This document shows, piece after piece, positions 6,620 through 15,467 of a stretch of 64,000 bases of DNA. Position 1 is the stretch's first letter; every line of letters starts with the position of its first letter. Below the pieces are notes generated by a model. That model saw nothing but the letters and a program-made list of their open reading frames with translations, did not search any database and was not told the DNA's origin. The position numbers and the translations under genes were made by a program. The stretch covers positions 63,308-127,307 of the forward strand of contig CADCWO010000103.1 of NCBI GenBank assembly GCA_902806435.1, written 5' to 3'. Source of the stretch: an uncultured Synechococcales cyanobacterium (GTDB lineage: Bacteria > Cyanobacteriota > Cyanobacteriia > Thermosynechococcales > Thermosynechococcaceae).

Positions 6620-7168
6620 ATGGCTCGTTACTTCATTGCCCTGCTACCCCCTGCTCAAGTTCAAGCGGCTGTCAATGTAATCAAGCAACACTTTTGCGAT
6701 CGCTATGCCAGCCGCAAAGCCCAGAATTCTCCACCTCACATTACGCTGCAACCGCCTTTTGAGTGGTCAACTCAGCAAATCCCTGCTTTAGAGCAATCCT
6801 TGCAAACTTTTGCTCACAGTTGTAAACCTGTACCTATTCAGTTGTCAGGTTTTGCCGCCTTTGCGCCTCGCGTCATCTATATCAATGTAGTGAAAACTCC
6901 AGAGTTACTGAGTTTGCAAGCAGACTTAACCAGTTATCTGAAGGACAAGCTAACAATTATTGATTCGGCCTCCAAGCGCCGCGCTTACGTGCCTCACCTG
7001 ACAGTTGCATTTCGAGACTTAACGCGCCAGAACTTTGATCTTGCTTGGGCTGAGTTCCAAGATCAAACCTTCGATTTTGTATTTACGGTGCCAGTACTGA
7101 CGCTGCTAGTCCATGATGGTCGTCGCTGGCATATTAGTACTGATTTTGCTTTGCAATCTGGATTTTGA
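6620..7168 (+). CDS. 2'-5' RNA ligase family protein (2H phosphoesterase)
   Basis: A 182-residue protein with the two HxT motifs that define 2H phosphoesterases: PPHITLQPPF near residue 40 and PHLTVAFRDL near 125, each preceded by hydrophobic strands. Relatives (LigT/ThpR, cyclic phosphodiesterases) act on 2',3'-cyclic phosphates or 2'-5' RNA bonds; the actual substrate here is unknown. An overlapping start at 6571 belongs to another frame and is a shadow. The ATG at 6620 gives the usual MARYFIALLPP N-terminus of the family. It lies downstream of rpmB. Confidence 0.85.
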   Translation: MARYFIALLPPAQVQAAVNVIKQHFCDRYASRKAQNSPPHITLQPPFEWSTQQIPALEQSLQTFAHSCKPVPIQLSGFAAFAPRVIYINVVKTPELLSLQADLTSYLKDKLTIIDSASKRRAYVPHLTVAFRDLTRQNFDLAWAEFQDQTFDFVFTVPVLTLLVHDGRRWHISTDFALQSGF

Positions 7169-7294
7169 TCGCTTTAGGCAAAGGCCAAACCCTGCTTCTA
7201 TCTAATCCGCACTTTATCTGGTTCAAGGTAAGCCTAGAGCCTCTACCATAAGGCGTTGGGTAACCAGAAAAAAGGGTTGAGAGTTCCATTTGCG

Positions 7295-7648
7295 CTAGTG
7301 GGTTCTTTGAGCTAATAATTGCTCTTCAAGATTAGCGATTCGGCCGTAGGCAGCAATCAGTTGAGCAGTAAGCCGTTGAATTTGAACTTCCGGCGCTAAG
7401 ACTTTTTGATTAGATTGACCGTTGGGATCGAAGTAGTTTTCGTCAGCTAAAACATGCTTGTGAGCGGTCTCATTGCTCGTATAAACTTCTTGACTTTCCC
7501 TAGTCTCGGACTGAACCTGATTCGTACTTTCAACCAGGATAGGATGAGGTAGTGCTTCAGCAAGCTGGAAACGGATCTGGTCAACTTTTTGGTGAAGCGC
7601 ATCAATCTTATGACTTAAGATGAAAACTTGCTTTTGTAGTGAATCCAT
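7295..7648 (-). CDS. Small coiled-coil protein, function unknown
   Basis: A 117-residue protein with heptad-like helices at both ends: FILSHKIDALHQKVDQIRFQ at the start and VQIQRLTAQLIAAYGRIANL with EEQLL at the end. The middle is polar and poorly structured (STNQVQSETRESQEVYTSNE). There is no signal peptide and no membrane segment. I do not recognise a family; the shape suggests an oligomerising or scaffold protein. It is divergent from the lipoprotein gene at 7749, with about 100 bases for the two promoters. Confidence 0.6.
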   Translation of the reverse strand: MDSLQKQVFILSHKIDALHQKVDQIRFQLAEALPHPILVESTNQVQSETRESQEVYTSNETAHKHVLADENYFDPNGQSNQKVLAPEVQIQRLTAQLIAAYGRIANLEEQLLAQRTH

Positions 7649-7748
7649 TTAACCCCCTGACAGGCTTTTCCTATGCTAAACAATACTGCGAAAACCAAAA
7701 ATGATCCTGATCGCAACTAGCCTTTAACTAATCATTAACTGATGAATT

Positions 7749-8903
7749 ATGGATCGCCGCTCTTTTTTGACTGGAGCTAGCACCTTAGCCCTTAGTCAGG
7801 CGCTAGCTGGTTGTAGCGGATGGGGTAAAGAAACCCTTAGTTTACATTTACTAAAAAACTCAATTCCAGCTCAGCTTATCTCCCAGGTTCGTCAGGCACT
7901 AGGAAATTCCTTGGCGCTGGATCTTAATCCAGAATCTCAACTAGCTGACCTATTTAGCCAGTTACAAACCTCCAAAAATAAACCTGACGCCACTGGCAAA
8001 CGCTGGCTACCTGACTTTCTGAGGTTCAATCAGGAACAGGATCGCTTGGCAACTCGGCAGGTGCTGTTCACTTTAGGTAACTCCTGGTTGGCAGCAGCAA
8101 TTCAGCAAAACCTTATTCAGCCCCTTGAGTCTGATCAGCTAACCCATTGGGCCAATTTGCCGGCGTCCTGGCAAGCTTTTGTCACCCGCGATCGCCAGGG
8201 AAATTTGACCCCCCAAGGCCAGATCTGGGCTGCACCCTACCGCTGGGGGACAACCGCGATCGCCTATCGCAAAGATAAATTTGAGGATCTAGGCTGGACA
8301 CCCTCTAGCTGGGATGATCTGTGGCGGCCACAATTGCAGCGGCGGATTAGTTTGCTGGATCAGCCACGGGAGGTGATTGGTTTAACCCTCAAGAAACTTG
8401 GCAACTCCTACAATACTCAGAATATTAAGGCAGTTCCCAATCTTGAAACGGAGTTACGTTCACTCCACCAACAAACTAAACTTTATAGTTCCCAGGCTTA
8501 TCTTCAGCCCTTATTGTTAGGAGACACCTGGTTAGCAGTTGGCTGGTCTACAGACATCCTGCCGATTGTGCGCCGCAACAACCAGATTGGTGCTGTTGTC
8601 CCCCAAGCTGGCACTGCTCTTTGGGCCGATCTATGGGTGCGTCCTACAGGAGTTACGGCATCCTCACAAGCAGCCAGCAACCAGTGGATTGACTTCTGGT
8701 GGCAGACTGAAATTGCTGCTCAACTCTCTCAACTCAGCAGTGGGGGTTCGCCGCTGCTGACTGGCTCGAAGCTAGAACAATTCCATAATCGCCTTTTACC
8801 CAATCAACAGGTGCTCAGTCACTGTGAATTTATCCAACCTCTATCTAAAGCTGCAATAGAGCAGTACCGTTCCCTGTGGTTAGCGATTCGTCAGGTGAGC
8901 TAG
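7749..8903 (+). CDS. Tat-exported lipoprotein, PotD-like solute-binding protein
   Basis: A 384-residue extracellular solute-binding protein. The N-terminus has a twin-arginine motif (DRRSFLTG, residues 2-9) followed by a hydrophobic stretch and a lipobox LAGC with the modified cysteine at 22, so it is probably a Tat-exported lipoprotein anchored on the periplasmic side. The body resembles spermidine/putrescine-type (PotD) binding proteins of cyanobacteria: IWAAPYRWGTTAIAYRKDKF, WDDLWRPQLQRRISLLDQPR, and DTWLAVGWSTDILPIVRRNN. The ligand cannot be read from the sequence. No ABC permease or ATPase genes are adjacent, so it would work with a transporter encoded elsewhere. Confidence 0.8.
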   Translation: MDRRSFLTGASTLALSQALAGCSGWGKETLSLHLLKNSIPAQLISQVRQALGNSLALDLNPESQLADLFSQLQTSKNKPDATGKRWLPDFLRFNQEQDRLATRQVLFTLGNSWLAAAIQQNLIQPLESDQLTHWANLPASWQAFVTRDRQGNLTPQGQIWAAPYRWGTTAIAYRKDKFEDLGWTPSSWDDLWRPQLQRRISLLDQPREVIGLTLKKLGNSYNTQNIKAVPNLETELRSLHQQTKLYSSQAYLQPLLLGDTWLAVGWSTDILPIVRRNNQIGAVVPQAGTALWADLWVRPTGVTASSQAASNQWIDFWWQTEIAAQLSQLSSGGSPLLTGSKLEQFHNRLLPNQQVLSHCEFIQPLSKAAIEQYRSLWLAIRQVS

Positions 8904-8912
8904 TCTTACAAG

Positions 8913-9500
8913 TCATAGGATGGACGGATTAAGCTGTAACTGGCAAGCTGGCTTGCTGAAGCTTCTCGGGAAGACATAATTGGGAATAGGCTTTTTCGTA
9001 TCTTGTATGCTTGTTATTAGGCGAGGGTTAGCTTGGCTAAAGTCGCAGGTGTAGGCTGCCAAAGAATTTCTTTCCCGGTCTACAACTTGAATGTTATAGC
9101 CATAGTCTCTTGCCACAGTGCCAAAGTGATTGGTAAAAGCGTACCGTTCAACGTAGTCTAGTAGCCTCCAGATTTCACGACGCACAACGATTTGAACTCG
9201 CTGCGGGTTGGTTTTAGTTGTGGGATAAGTTGACCAGTTTACTAACAACTTGTCACCAAATTGTTCTGCTGCCCACCACAAGCTTGGTACTGTTAAGCCG
9301 CTTTGGGATGGCCGATTAACCGTTGTGGGCGATGAATCAGCCTTTAATGGCATTAGCTTAGATTGCGCCATCGCAGGCTGAGCTGCGATCGCTAATAGGC
9401 TAGATGCGATCGCGGCTAAAGCCAGTATCCTGCTCTCTATGCGCACAAAATACCTCAGCCCCAAAATTGGCTGGTAAGATTTGAACTGCCATCTGCTCAT
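8913..9500 (-). CDS. Secreted protein of unknown function
   Basis: A 195-residue protein with a Sec signal peptide: a basic N-terminus, the hydrophobic run ILALAAIASSLLAIAAQ, and the likely cleavage site AMAQSK near residue 46. The mature part has VPSLWWAAEQFGDKLLVNWS and VQIVVRREIWRLLDYVERYA, which looks like a compact periplasmic domain. A CDF and a CQL near the end could form a disulfide. I do not know the family. It is convergent with the binding-protein gene at 7749-8903, with only nine bases between the two stops. Confidence 0.65.
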   Translation of the reverse strand: MSRWQFKSYQPILGLRYFVRIESRILALAAIASSLLAIAAQPAMAQSKLMPLKADSSPTTVNRPSQSGLTVPSLWWAAEQFGDKLLVNWSTYPTTKTNPQRVQIVVRREIWRLLDYVERYAFTNHFGTVARDYGYNIQVVDRERNSLAAYTCDFSQANPRLITSIQDTKKPIPNYVFPRSFSKPACQLQLNPSIL

Positions 9501-9997
9501 TATTTTGCCCAGTAGTAAGGTAAGGCACGATGGGAAATAGACTGCGTTCTACAACTTCTAAGTTGCTTCAAACCTAATTTGAACTTTAAACAACCTCAGT
9601 ATTAAACAAAAGTGACAAACATTGGTGCCTTAACAGGTTGAAAGAACTGCTCAACAGCACTGCTATTTAACAAGCGAACTAATAAAAGCCTTGCTGGCAT
9701 CTCAGGAACAGCGCTTCGCTATCGTTCTATTTCAACATCAACAAAGACAGTAGACTACCATCTCCCCATAACAACTCAACAAAGCTAGTTCCTACCTGGT
9801 GGCGGAAGCTACCTACAGAGGTCATCTTTAAGGAAAAGAAGGGACACATCGCACGGTAACCTGCCAGAGGTCGTCAGTGGGATTTTCTATCTCCAGCGTA
9901 GCGGCTTCTTCTTGGCAGATGCTCTTTCACAATTTAGCACCTGCTTCAACCGTCTACTTCCACTTTTATAAGTGACAGCGGCCAGGGGAATCGAACT
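9501..9997. other. Gene-free stretch between convergent/divergent genes
   Basis: There is no convincing gene in about 500 bases. A short hairpin GGTGGC-GGAA-GCTACC lies near 9800. On the minus strand a 31-codon frame around 9830-9930 reads QEEAATLEIENPTDDLWQVT, which looks protein-like but has no good start and stop codons on both sides, so it may be a gene remnant. No tRNA or known small RNA was recognised. Confidence 0.4.
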
Positions 9998-11383
9998 TCA
10001 TTGATTTGAAGGGTGGTAATGGTGGAGACAAGCTTCAACCAGATTTTCTGCTCCCCCAGCAATTGTATAAACCGGTACCTTAAGGTGCTGGGTCAAGTGC
10101 ATAACACTCATGTCATCCAAAAAGCAAAGTGACTCCTCCCCAAGAGAGCCCTGAGTTACGCGATCGCCTTGCTTTAGCATTAACGAGGGCAAAAGGATGC
10201 CGTCTCCTAAATCCTTTCCTTGCAATGCGTACAGAATGTCCTGCCCTGTCAGTAAGCCTGTGACAGTCATTGTTTGTCCCCAATAGTTGCTGCATAAGGC
10301 AACCATCTCAACTTCTAAGCCCTCTACTTTATTAAGTCGCTTTAAAATTGGCTGGAAGGCTTGCTCAACAGCATTTCCAACCACCCAAATCAACTTGCGG
10401 GATGGCAAAATTTGTTGGGGTAAGTTCTGAGCTGCGGCTTGGAACTGCTTGAGAAATTGGCGAATCGACCCCACCCCATTGCCGATTTGGGGATAGTCTT
10501 CGTAGTGAGCTTCTGGGGGTAATGCCTGTTCTGCTAGCAGAAACCATTCATCGGCCAGCCAGGCAAAGGTAGTCCCTAGCGTTTGGGAAAATTTAGCCTG
10601 GAGGGCTTGGACTTGGCTAATCACTTCCTGGGCTTTGGCGCGCGTTACAGGAACTAGCTCATCCTCTGAGGGACGAAACCGGGTTAGACCGACGGGTACA
10701 ACGGCCACAGAGCCTACAGTTGGCACCTCGCCAGTATGAAACTGGGCCAAATCTATCAGGGTGCGCTCTAAATGCTCAGCATCATTGATGCCGGGGCAGA
10801 GCACAACTTGGGCATGAATTTGTAAGCGTCGGGCTTGGAACCACTGTAATTGTTCGAGCAGCTTACCAGCTCGAGAGTTTTTGAGCAGACGCACTCTTAC
10901 CTCTGGCTCTGTCGCATGAACGGAGACGTAGAGGGGAGATAGCCGCATTTGCTCAATACGCTTCCACTCTGCTGGCGGCAAGTTCGTTAAGGTCAGGTAG
11001 CTACCGTAGAGAAAACTTAGACGGTAGTCATCATCTTTGAGGTACAAGCTTTGCCGCCTTCCCGGCGGCTGCTGATCGATAAAACAAAAGGGACAGCGAT
11101 TATTGCACTGGATTAAGTCGTCAAACAATGCCGTCTCAAATTCCAGTCCCAGGTCGGCATCGTAATCTTTTTCAATCTCAACCTGGTGGGTATCTCCAGC
11201 TTGGTCTAAGACTTCCAGTTCTAGGACTTCATCCGCACATAAAAATTGGTAGTCAATTAAATCACGGGGTAGCTGACCATTGATTGATACTAGGCGATCG
11301 CCCGGTTCAAACCCAAGCTCTGCGCCAATCGAGCCTGGCAAAACTGCTGTAATTAAGGCAGGTTGGACCGAAGGTTTACTCAT
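9998..11383 (-). CDS. TIGR03279 family radical SAM protein (PDZ + radical SAM + DUF512)
   Basis: About 460 residues from the ATG at 11383; an in-frame ATG at 11425 adds 14 residues that do not resemble the family start. The N-terminus is a PDZ-like domain (ELGFEPGDRLVSINGQ), then the iron-sulfur motif CNNRCPFC (cysteines 93, 97 and 100), the unusual CxxxCxxC spacing of radical SAM enzymes, followed by KDDDYRLSFLYGSYLTLTNL, the hallmark of this family. The C-terminal part is the DUF512 domain, ending LKVPVYTIAGGAENLVEA. The family is widespread in cyanobacteria, and no reaction is established. It lies 57 bases behind uppP on the same strand and probably shares its transcript. Confidence 0.92.
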   Translation of the reverse strand: MSKPSVQPALITAVLPGSIGAELGFEPGDRLVSINGQLPRDLIDYQFLCADEVLELEVLDQAGDTHQVEIEKDYDADLGLEFETALFDDLIQCNNRCPFCFIDQQPPGRRQSLYLKDDDYRLSFLYGSYLTLTNLPPAEWKRIEQMRLSPLYVSVHATEPEVRVRLLKNSRAGKLLEQLQWFQARRLQIHAQVVLCPGINDAEHLERTLIDLAQFHTGEVPTVGSVAVVPVGLTRFRPSEDELVPVTRAKAQEVISQVQALQAKFSQTLGTTFAWLADEWFLLAEQALPPEAHYEDYPQIGNGVGSIRQFLKQFQAAAQNLPQQILPSRKLIWVVGNAVEQAFQPILKRLNKVEGLEVEMVALCSNYWGQTMTVTGLLTGQDILYALQGKDLGDGILLPSLMLKQGDRVTQGSLGEESLCFLDDMSVMHLTQHLKVPVYTIAGGAENLVEACLHHYHPSNQ

Positions 11384-11440
11384 ATTGAAAGATGGAACAT
11401 GCCGTGGAAATTGCACCTCCATCATTCTAGAAATTCTGGC

Positions 11441-12433
11441 TTAGCTGTTTGGCAGCAATCCAGTGGCGATCGCGGTTAGAATACCCACTCCGAACACCAG
11501 GCGATACCAGACAAAGATCCAGGTGTTCTGAGTTTGCAAAAAGCGTAGCAGCCATGCGATCGCCGCGTAGGAGAAAATTGCCGCTGAAATTACTCCGACG
11601 GCCAATGAAATCATTCCGTTACTACCCAACTCAGCATTCAAAGCATCCTTGAGCTGAACTAACCCTGCCAAGATAATTGCCGGAATACCCAATAGAAACG
11701 AAAAGCGAGCCGTCGCAGCTCGTTCAATACCCATAAACAGCCCTGCAGTGAGCGTTGAACCAGAACGAGATACACCCGGCAGTAAAGCCAGAGCTTGAGC
11801 TAGCCCCATCCAAATACCATCCCGCACGTCTAGATCATCGAATTTACGTTTACGCTGTCCCAGACGTTCTGCTAATCCCAGCAGCAGCGCCATGCCAATG
11901 GAAAATATGGCGATCGCCACTAGACTTCGCAGCGGAGAGTTGTCATAATCTGGAACCAAAATCTTGAGCAACACACCAAAGAAAACAATTGGCAACGTAC
12001 CGAGAATAATTCCCAGAGCAAGTTGGAAGTCTTTTGAATCGTAGTCTGAGCGAGAAACTGCCTTCCAGGCCCCCGTTGTGATCTGCATCAGATCCTGCCG
12101 AAAATACCAAAGTACAGCGACGATGCTACCGAGTTGAATCACGGCACTAAAAGCTACGCCTGGATCGCCCCAGCCAAGCATCACAGGTACTACTTTCAGG
12201 TGGGCTGTACTACTAATTGGCAAAAACTCAGTCAAGCCTTGAACTGCCCCTAGAACAATCGCTTGAAATAAATTGACCGATACTGACGGTTCACTAACTG
12301 CTGCCTGTGCGATGGGCTGTTGTGTACTCAACACCTTTAAGGGAAAAGCTAGTAACCCCCCCATAACTGCTGCACTGACTAGAACAAATAATCGACGTCT
12401 TGATAAGGCCATGGTCTCTCTCGCGCTATCCAC
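11441..12433 (-). CDS. uppP: Undecaprenyl-diphosphatase UppP (BacA)
   Basis: An integral membrane phosphatase that recycles undecaprenyl pyrophosphate to the monophosphate carrier needed for peptidoglycan and polysaccharide assembly. The conserved motifs are present: AVQGLTEFLPISSTAHL near residue 65 and LPGVSRSGSTLTAGL near 215, on a background of seven to eight membrane helices. The protein is 330 residues, about 55 longer than the standard form. The excess is an N-terminal segment with its own hydrophobic run (LFVLVSAAVMGGLLAFPL), which could be a signal peptide or an extra helix. An in-frame ATG at MALSRRRLF is an alternative start. The TIGR03279 radical SAM gene follows downstream. Confidence 0.95.
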   Translation of the reverse strand: MDSARETMALSRRRLFVLVSAAVMGGLLAFPLKVLSTQQPIAQAAVSEPSVSVNLFQAIVLGAVQGLTEFLPISSTAHLKVVPVMLGWGDPGVAFSAVIQLGSIVAVLWYFRQDLMQITTGAWKAVSRSDYDSKDFQLALGIILGTLPIVFFGVLLKILVPDYDNSPLRSLVAIAIFSIGMALLLGLAERLGQRKRKFDDLDVRDGIWMGLAQALALLPGVSRSGSTLTAGLFMGIERAATARFSFLLGIPAIILAGLVQLKDALNAELGSNGMISLAVGVISAAIFSYAAIAWLLRFLQTQNTWIFVWYRLVFGVGILTAIATGLLPNS

Positions 12434-12661
12434 CGCATACTAAACCCTCACCAGCTCCAGGTTCAATTAATTTTCAGGAGAAGGATTAAGTCCGCTATTG
12501 GATTGGGGACTACGTGCCGATCGCCTCTACTATGCAAGTGATGATAAAGCCTGTCCTTGATGGATAGCACTAGAGGGTAGCTCTTAAGCTAGCCCCAAAT
12601 AGTTGCAATAGAGCCGCTACCTACCTGACTTTCCATAAACCATTCTTAGGTAAGATAGGTT

Positions 12662-12703
12662 ATATGCCCCCCGGGGGGATATAATTATGTTATGTTAAAA
12701 CAT
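12662..12703. promoter_or_regulatory. Stacked palindromes upstream of DUF3120
   Basis: TATAT, G, CCCCCC, GGGGGG, A, TATA forms a near-perfect palindrome centred at 12672, followed 13 bases later by ATGTT-AA-AACAT (12692-12703). Both lie 40-85 bases before the DUF3120 start in the 310-base gap shared with the divergent uppP gene. They could be operators or an RNA hairpin; no known consensus was matched. Confidence 0.4.
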
Positions 12704-12744
12704 GTTACAAAAGATTAAACCAAGTTAGTCCGATTAACAGACCT

Positions 12745-13482
12745 GTGCCCTCTACCTCTATCCCTATGCAAGTATCTGAGTTTAAACAAGCTTTTTCTGG
12801 GGTTGGTTCTGGGACACTTGGTTCAAAAAAGTCTTGGCAGCTGTTTGCAATATCAATTTTTCTAGTCTCTATTCCCGTTTTTATCCAAGCGCCGTTGGTG
12901 CGTTTGTTTCCCTGGCTGAGTTTGATCATGACGGGTGGGTGGTTGATCTTAAGCTGCTGGTTGCTATCGCGTCCCTCTAGCCGCTTGCTGGGTGATGTCC
13001 TCCTAGGCTTTACATTAAGTTGGCTGGCTGGTTCGCTTTACTGGGGCTGGTTGCGTTGGGAACCCTTGCTACATTTACCTGTAGAAGCGCTTGGTCTGCC
13101 TCTGGTTTGGTGGGGCTTCCGGCATAATTGGTACAAGGTTGGAAATTTTTTCTACTTAGGCTCGCTACTGGGTACAGCCGCTACCGACCTCTATTTTTTC
13201 GTGGTTGATTTAATTCCCCACTGGCGGCAGTTAATGCACGTGGATTCCAGCTTAGCTTTGCCGATTTTCCACTCCGCGCTCGCCCAAGTGCAAACGCCTT
13301 GGGGTTTAAGCTGGGCGATTGCTTTAGCTGCTACGTTATTGATTGCTGGTCTACTTCCACTTACCCTGCCAGGGGTCTGGGCGGCTCGCCCTAGTCAACT
13401 CCACTGGTGGACTTTTTCCGGGGCGGTTTTAAGCACAATCCTTGTGGACAGCTTGTTTTGGCTAACTGCGGCTGCGGTATAA
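12745..13482 (+). CDS. DUF3120 integral membrane protein
   Basis: A 245-residue protein with about seven hydrophobic segments, for example LFAISIFLVSIPVFIQAPLV, LSLIMTGGWLILSCWLLSRP and LAATLLIAGLLPLTLPGVWA. The conserved stretches WLAGSLYWGWLRWEPL, VGNFFYLGSLLGTAATDLYF and HWWTFSGAVLSTILVDSLFW match the cyanobacterial DUF3120 family as I know it. No function is established. The frame opens with a GTG at 12745; an ATG at 12766 (MQVSEFK) is an equally possible start. It is divergent from uppP, and the intergenic region contains two palindromes. Confidence 0.85.
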   Translation: MPSTSIPMQVSEFKQAFSGVGSGTLGSKKSWQLFAISIFLVSIPVFIQAPLVRLFPWLSLIMTGGWLILSCWLLSRPSSRLLGDVLLGFTLSWLAGSLYWGWLRWEPLLHLPVEALGLPLVWWGFRHNWYKVGNFFYLGSLLGTAATDLYFFVVDLIPHWRQLMHVDSSLALPIFHSALAQVQTPWGLSWAIALAATLLIAGLLPLTLPGVWAARPSQLHWWTFSGAVLSTILVDSLFWLTAAAV

Positions 13483-13683
13483 GCCGAATAATCCTTACTT
13501 ATAACTAACTTCCGGTATCTATATGCTGGAACCTCCATTCACTGGATGCTGCAATTCACTACCCTCTGAACCTGTGAGGATAGTGAGTCTAGTTTATTTA
13601 AGCTCTTACTCCGCCTTTAGTCATAAGATATGGTGAGGTCTACAGCGATCCTGCTTTAGTTTACTTACTCACTGCATACGATT

Positions 13684-15273
13684 ATGGCTATTGGCTACCT
13701 TGCTCTTGTGCTTCACGCCCACCTACCATTTGTGCGGCATCCTGAGAGTGACTACGTCTTAGAAGAAGAGTGGCTGTTCGAGGCAATTACTGAAACCTAC
13801 GTCCCCTTGCTCCAAGTGTTTGAGGGGTTAAAGCAGGACAACATAGATTTCAAGATGACCATGAGCATGACGCCCCCTTTGGTGTCGATGCTGATGGACC
13901 CCCTACTGCAAGACCGTTACGATGCCCACCTCAAGCAGCTACAGCAACTAGCGGCCATGGAGGTTGAGCGGAATATCCACAACGGTCACCTGCGCTATCT
14001 TGCAGAGCATTATGTTACAGAATTTGAAAAGGTGCGCCAGGTATGGGAGCGCTACGATCGCAACCTGATCACTGGCTTCAAGCAATTCTTAGACAGCAAT
14101 AACCTGGAAATCATTACCTGCGGGGCCACCCACGGTTACCTGCCTCTGATGAAAATGTACCCCCAGGCAGTGTGGGCGCAGATTCAGGTTGCTTGCGAAC
14201 ACTACGAGCAAACCTTTGGCCGCCCTCCCAAAGGCATTTGGCTACCAGAGTGCGCCTACTACGAAGGTGTCGAAAGACTGTTGGCGGATGCCGGTTTACG
14301 GTACTTTCTCACGGATGGGCATGGGATTCTCTACGCTCGTCCTCGGCCCCGGTTTGGCACCTACGCCCCAATTTTTACCGAGACAGGCGTCGCTGCCTTT
14401 GGTCGAGATCACGAGTCTTCGCAGCAGGTGTGGTCCTCGGAAGTTGGCTATCCAGGGGCGGCGGAGTACCGGGAGTTTTATAAAGATTTGGGCTGGGAGG
14501 CGGACTACGAATATATCAAGCCCTACATCATGCCCAACGGCCAGCGCAAAAACACTGGCATTAAATACCATAAAATTACCGGACGCGGCTTGGGTTTAGG
14601 CGATAAAACACTTTACGATCCCTACTGGGCCAGGGAAAGAGCAGCCGGGGATGCCAGCAACTTCATGTTTAACCGAGAGCGCCAGGTTGAGCATCTCTAT
14701 GGCATGATGCAGCGGCCACCAATTATTGTCTCGCCCTACGATGCGGAACTGTTCGGCCACTGGTGGTACGAAGGCCCCTGGTTCCTGGATTACCTATTTC
14801 GCAAGTCATGGCACGACCAGGGTACTTACGAGATGACCCACCTCGCAGATTACCTGCGATCGCAACCGACCCAACAAGTATGCCGTCCTTCCCAGTCCAG
14901 TTGGGGCTTTAAAGGATTTCATGAGTACTGGCTCAACGAAACTAATGCCTGGATCTATCCCCACTTGCATAAAGCAACGGAACGGATGATTGAATTAGCC
15001 TGCCGGGAGCCAGCGGATGAACTAGAGTGGCGAGCTTTAAATCAAGCTGCCCGTGAACTTCTACTGGCGCAATCTTCAGATTGGGCTTTTATTATGCGAA
15101 CCGGTACGATGGTGCCCTATGCGGTCCGCCGGACGCGATCGCACTTAATGCGCTTCCATAAACTCTATGGGGAACTTCATCAAGGTAAAGTTGATGCCGG
15201 TTGGTTAGAAAAAGTGGAAGAGATCGACAATATCTTTCCTCAGATCAACTACCGCACCTATCGACCTCTGTAA
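13684..15273 (+). CDS. Glycoside hydrolase family 57 protein (branching-enzyme type)
   Basis: A 529-residue GH57 protein. The N-terminus GYLALVLHAHLPFVRHPE is the conserved start of the barrel. GIWLPECAYYEG contains the expected nucleophile glutamate, and SPYDAELFGHWWYEG the expected acid/base aspartate. A C-terminal helical domain (WRALNQAARELLLAQSSDWA) matches the DUF1957 region of 1,4-alpha-glucan branching enzymes of this family. The likely role is making or editing alpha-1,6 branches in glycogen. The length is normal, and the identification to family is secure while the precise activity is inferred. It stands alone, with roughly 200 bases on either side in which no other gene is seen. 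Confidence 0.92.
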   Translation: MAIGYLALVLHAHLPFVRHPESDYVLEEEWLFEAITETYVPLLQVFEGLKQDNIDFKMTMSMTPPLVSMLMDPLLQDRYDAHLKQLQQLAAMEVERNIHNGHLRYLAEHYVTEFEKVRQVWERYDRNLITGFKQFLDSNNLEIITCGATHGYLPLMKMYPQAVWAQIQVACEHYEQTFGRPPKGIWLPECAYYEGVERLLADAGLRYFLTDGHGILYARPRPRFGTYAPIFTETGVAAFGRDHESSQQVWSSEVGYPGAAEYREFYKDLGWEADYEYIKPYIMPNGQRKNTGIKYHKITGRGLGLGDKTLYDPYWARERAAGDASNFMFNRERQVEHLYGMMQRPPIIVSPYDAELFGHWWYEGPWFLDYLFRKSWHDQGTYEMTHLADYLRSQPTQQVCRPSQSSWGFKGFHEYWLNETNAWIYPHLHKATERMIELACREPADELEWRALNQAARELLLAQSSDWAFIMRTGTMVPYAVRRTRSHLMRFHKLYGELHQGKVDAGWLEKVEEIDNIFPQINYRTYRPL

Positions 15274-15467
15274 TCCTGTCATGAAAATCACAGCATGCTG
15301 CGGTCCTGTAGGGCTACTGAATACAGGGTTTAGAGGCAACGATTAAACTTAATCTCTGATGATACAACAGCCTATATCGGGTATCAGACCTGATCACTCA
15401 TCAGATCACTCGCTAAGCTAAGTTTGCCGCTAAACTAGCGAAAGTATTTGGAAAAGGAAAGGGTAGG

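Noticed and set aside
9970-9997. GTTCGATTCC on the minus strand, like a tRNA T-loop
   Set aside because: The five bases on each side of the loop do not pair and no anticodon or D-arm is found upstream.
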